Below are positions 32,738 through 34,191 of a DNA stretch of 34,191 bases, piece by piece (positions within the stretch are counted from its first letter, which is position 1; every line of letters starts with the position of its first letter). A model generated the notes under the pieces. That model made no database searches and was not told where the DNA came from. It saw only the letters and a list, made by a program, of their open reading frames with translations. Source of the DNA: Promethearchaeota archaeon (GTDB lineage Archaea > Asgardarchaeota > Lokiarchaeia > Sigyniarchaeales > SOKP01); the NCBI GenBank assembly GCA_016840545.1, contig JAEOSD010000009.1, positions 1 through 34,191 of the forward strand, written 5' to 3'. The position numbers were made by a program, and so were the translations under genes.

Positions 32738-34191
32738 ATGTCCTCCTCAGATCCTGATAAAGTCATTAATCTTACAATAACTAAATTTCCTCAGAACCTT
32801 TTAATTCCTAATGGTGATAATCAAGTATCACTTCAATTAATGAATGCCTCAAATAAGGTTGAAACATTAAAATTCAGTTTTGAAGGAGAGAATTTGGATA
32901 TAAATTATGAACCAAAAGAGTTCAAAAATGAAATAAAATTTGAACCAGGAGAGACCAGAAATATCGATTTGAAATTAACTCCTACGGCAGATGGGTATGG
33001 TAAGTTAACTGTTAACGCTTATTGGATGAAAATTATCCAATATACGGTAAAAGTTCAAAAAATTCGAGATGTGATATCATCAAGTAATATTAAAAAAATT
33101 TTAGGAAATATCCAAGTTTTAACTACCGATTCAGGAGATAAATTTAAACCAAAATCCTTTTTTATTAATAACCAAAAAAATGATCTAAAGAAATTAGAAA
33201 AGGAAATTAAGTCGATGAGGGCGGAATATGAGTCCTATATGCAAAGTCAAGTGCATCCAAGTGAAGCAATTTCTGTTTTAGTGCCTCCAAAACCAGGAAT
33301 TTCCCTCGAGAATATCGATTCAAAAACCAAAATTTTAGCTAAACACTATTTGTCTATAAAAGAGTTCTATAAAGCTTTAGAAACATCATTAAAGTTATCT
33401 AATGAAACAGAAAGGGTTCAATTTTATTATAATTTAATTAGAGCTTATGCTACAGTTGATTTAGATGCTTGTCTACAGGTTATAACAAATCTTAACGATG
33501 AGGTTAAGAAACTTGAAATCATTAATAAGTTAGCATTAGACTTTGTAGATTTAAATCATGATCACATAATAAAAATAGTAAATTTAATAGAGAATCCTTT
33601 GAAAAAAGAAGAAGTTGTAGCTAAAGTTGTAGGGAATGTTCTTAAAAAAGATTTTCAATTAGCTTTAAAGCTCACTTACCTAATTAAAGATGAAGTGCTA
33701 AAAGTAAACGTTTTATTTAATATCACCAAAAACTTACATGAAAGTAAAAATAAGGAAGAAATTTTACGAATTATTAACCAAATTAATCAAATTATTCTAA
33801 ATTCTTCAAAAATTAATCTAAATAATTCTCAACACCCTGCTTACCAATCTTTCAAGAATTCAATCTGCCTTTTAGCGGAATTAGATTGTCCAGAGGCTGC
33901 AGATAAAGTAATCAAAAGTATTGGTACTCAAGATGTTAGAGAGAACATTACAAAAGATTTATTTAATGAAATATATGTATTGGTTGATGAATTACGTACT
34001 AAAATAGAACCAACCTTAATTTTTTCTCAATATTATTTATTAAATGTTTTTGCTTCTAAAATTATTAATGAAGTTACAGATTTTTCCCTAAATGGAGGGA
34101 ATGTGAGTAGTAATCTTTTATCAAGGGATTTTAATTTTAATATTGCATTTTTATCGCTATTTAGCTATGATTTTGGAATTTTCCCAATTAT
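32738..34191 (+). CDS. Ig-like domain plus alpha-solenoid protein (3'-truncated by window edge)
   Basis: This frame is missing from the ORF track because it runs off the right end without a stop. From the ATG there are 484 codons. Residues about 5-105 look like an Ig-like beta-sandwich (NLLIPNGDNQVSLQLMNAS, FEPGETRNIDLKLTP), typical of domains that bind extended partners. Residues about 145-165 form a charged coiled-coil-like helix (KKLEKEIKSMRAEYESYM). From about 200 on there are helical repeats of about 30-35 residues with a pattern like ALETSLKLSNETERVQFYYNLI and ALKLTYLIKDEVLKVNVLFNI, consistent with a TPR- or HEAT-like solenoid. There is no signal peptide or membrane helix. I do not recognise a named family; a scaffold or adaptor role is inferred from architecture. 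Confidence 0.75.
   Translation, partial: MSSSDPDKVINLTITKFPQNLLIPNGDNQVSLQLMNASNKVETLKFSFEGENLDINYEPKEFKNEIKFEPGETRNIDLKLTPTADGYGKLTVNAYWMKIIQYTVKVQKIRDVISSSNIKKILGNIQVLTTDSGDKFKPKSFFINNQKNDLKKLEKEIKSMRAEYESYMQSQVHPSEAISVLVPPKPGISLENIDSKTKILAKHYLSIKEFYKALETSLKLSNETERVQFYYNLIRAYATVDLDACLQVITNLNDEVKKLEIINKLALDFVDLNHDHIIKIVNLIENPLKKEEVVAKVVGNVLKKDFQLALKLTYLIKDEVLKVNVLFNITKNLHESKNKEEILRIINQINQIILNSSKINLNNSQHPAYQSFKNSICLLAELDCPEAADKVIKSIGTQDVRENITKDLFNEIYVLVDELRTKIEPTLIFSQYYLLNVFASKIINEVTDFSLNGGNVSSNLLSRDFNFNIAFLSLFSYDFGIFPI

Noticed and set aside
1-34191. tRNA genes, CRISPR arrays, IS elements, attachment sites
   Set aside because: No T-loop/anticodon arrangements, regularly spaced repeats, transposase or integrase genes were noticed on reading either strand; a covariance-model scan would be needed to exclude tRNAs formally.

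Overview
The window looks like a low-GC archaeal chromosome, most probably an Asgard archaeon of the Lokiarchaeia type. Three things point that way. It carries a complete archaeal-type mevalonate route (AcnX dehydratase, UbiD-type decarboxylase, isopentenyl phosphate kinase) with a geranylgeranyl reductase. It encodes a Ras/Rab-like GTPase fused to a roadblock domain and two 7-TM proteins with a longin-like tail. TTG and GTG starts are common and most genes lack a strong Shine-Dalgarno site. The taxon is inferred from gene content only. No rRNA, tRNA, CRISPR array, IS element or integrase was recognised.

Layout. 1-3.1 kb: a Cys/Met-metabolism PLP enzyme facing a GPH-type sugar symporter, plus a small helical protein. 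3.2-9.9 kb: two paralogous 7-TM/longin-like proteins, trmO, a solitary Type IIG-like N6-adenine methyltransferase with a zinc ribbon, two tandem paralogous microproteins absent from the ORF track, and the roadblock-GTPase. 10-16.7 kb: an unrecognised protein, a TSPPY DNA methyltransferase, an alkaline-phosphatase-superfamily phosphodiesterase, and a GH38 alpha-mannosidase whose 3' end overlaps it by 4 bp. 16.9-32.6 kb: the isoprenoid island. 32.7 kb to the end: a truncated Ig-like plus alpha-solenoid protein, also missing from the ORF track because it runs off the edge.

The isoprenoid island is the main system. HMG-CoA synthase (MvaS type) and class II HMG-CoA reductase make mevalonate, and mevalonate kinase makes mevalonate 5-phosphate. 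The two-subunit AcnX enzyme dehydrates this to trans-anhydromevalonate 5-phosphate, and a UbiD-family enzyme decarboxylates it to isopentenyl phosphate. The UbiX homologue supplies prenyl-FMN for that step, and an LpdD-like protein encoded beside it may help. A single fused polypeptide then carries isopentenyl phosphate kinase and type 2 IPP isomerase. A trans-polyprenyl synthase, a cis-prenyltransferase and a geranylgeranyl reductase consume the products. Only acetoacetyl-CoA thiolase and the glycerol-phosphate prenyltransferases are not in view.

Notable details: the IPK-IDI2 fusion with a Gln-to-His change in the isomerase catalytic motif; a mevalonate kinase whose conserved N-terminal motif lies in another frame; a polyprenyl synthase with no standard start codon upstream of its essential motifs; an HMG-CoA synthase with a large insertion and a Cys/His-rich tail; and a CDF-like transporter with an altered metal site and extra domains. 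The mevalonate kinase and the synthase would both be repaired by removing one T from a homopolymer, so assembly error should be excluded first.
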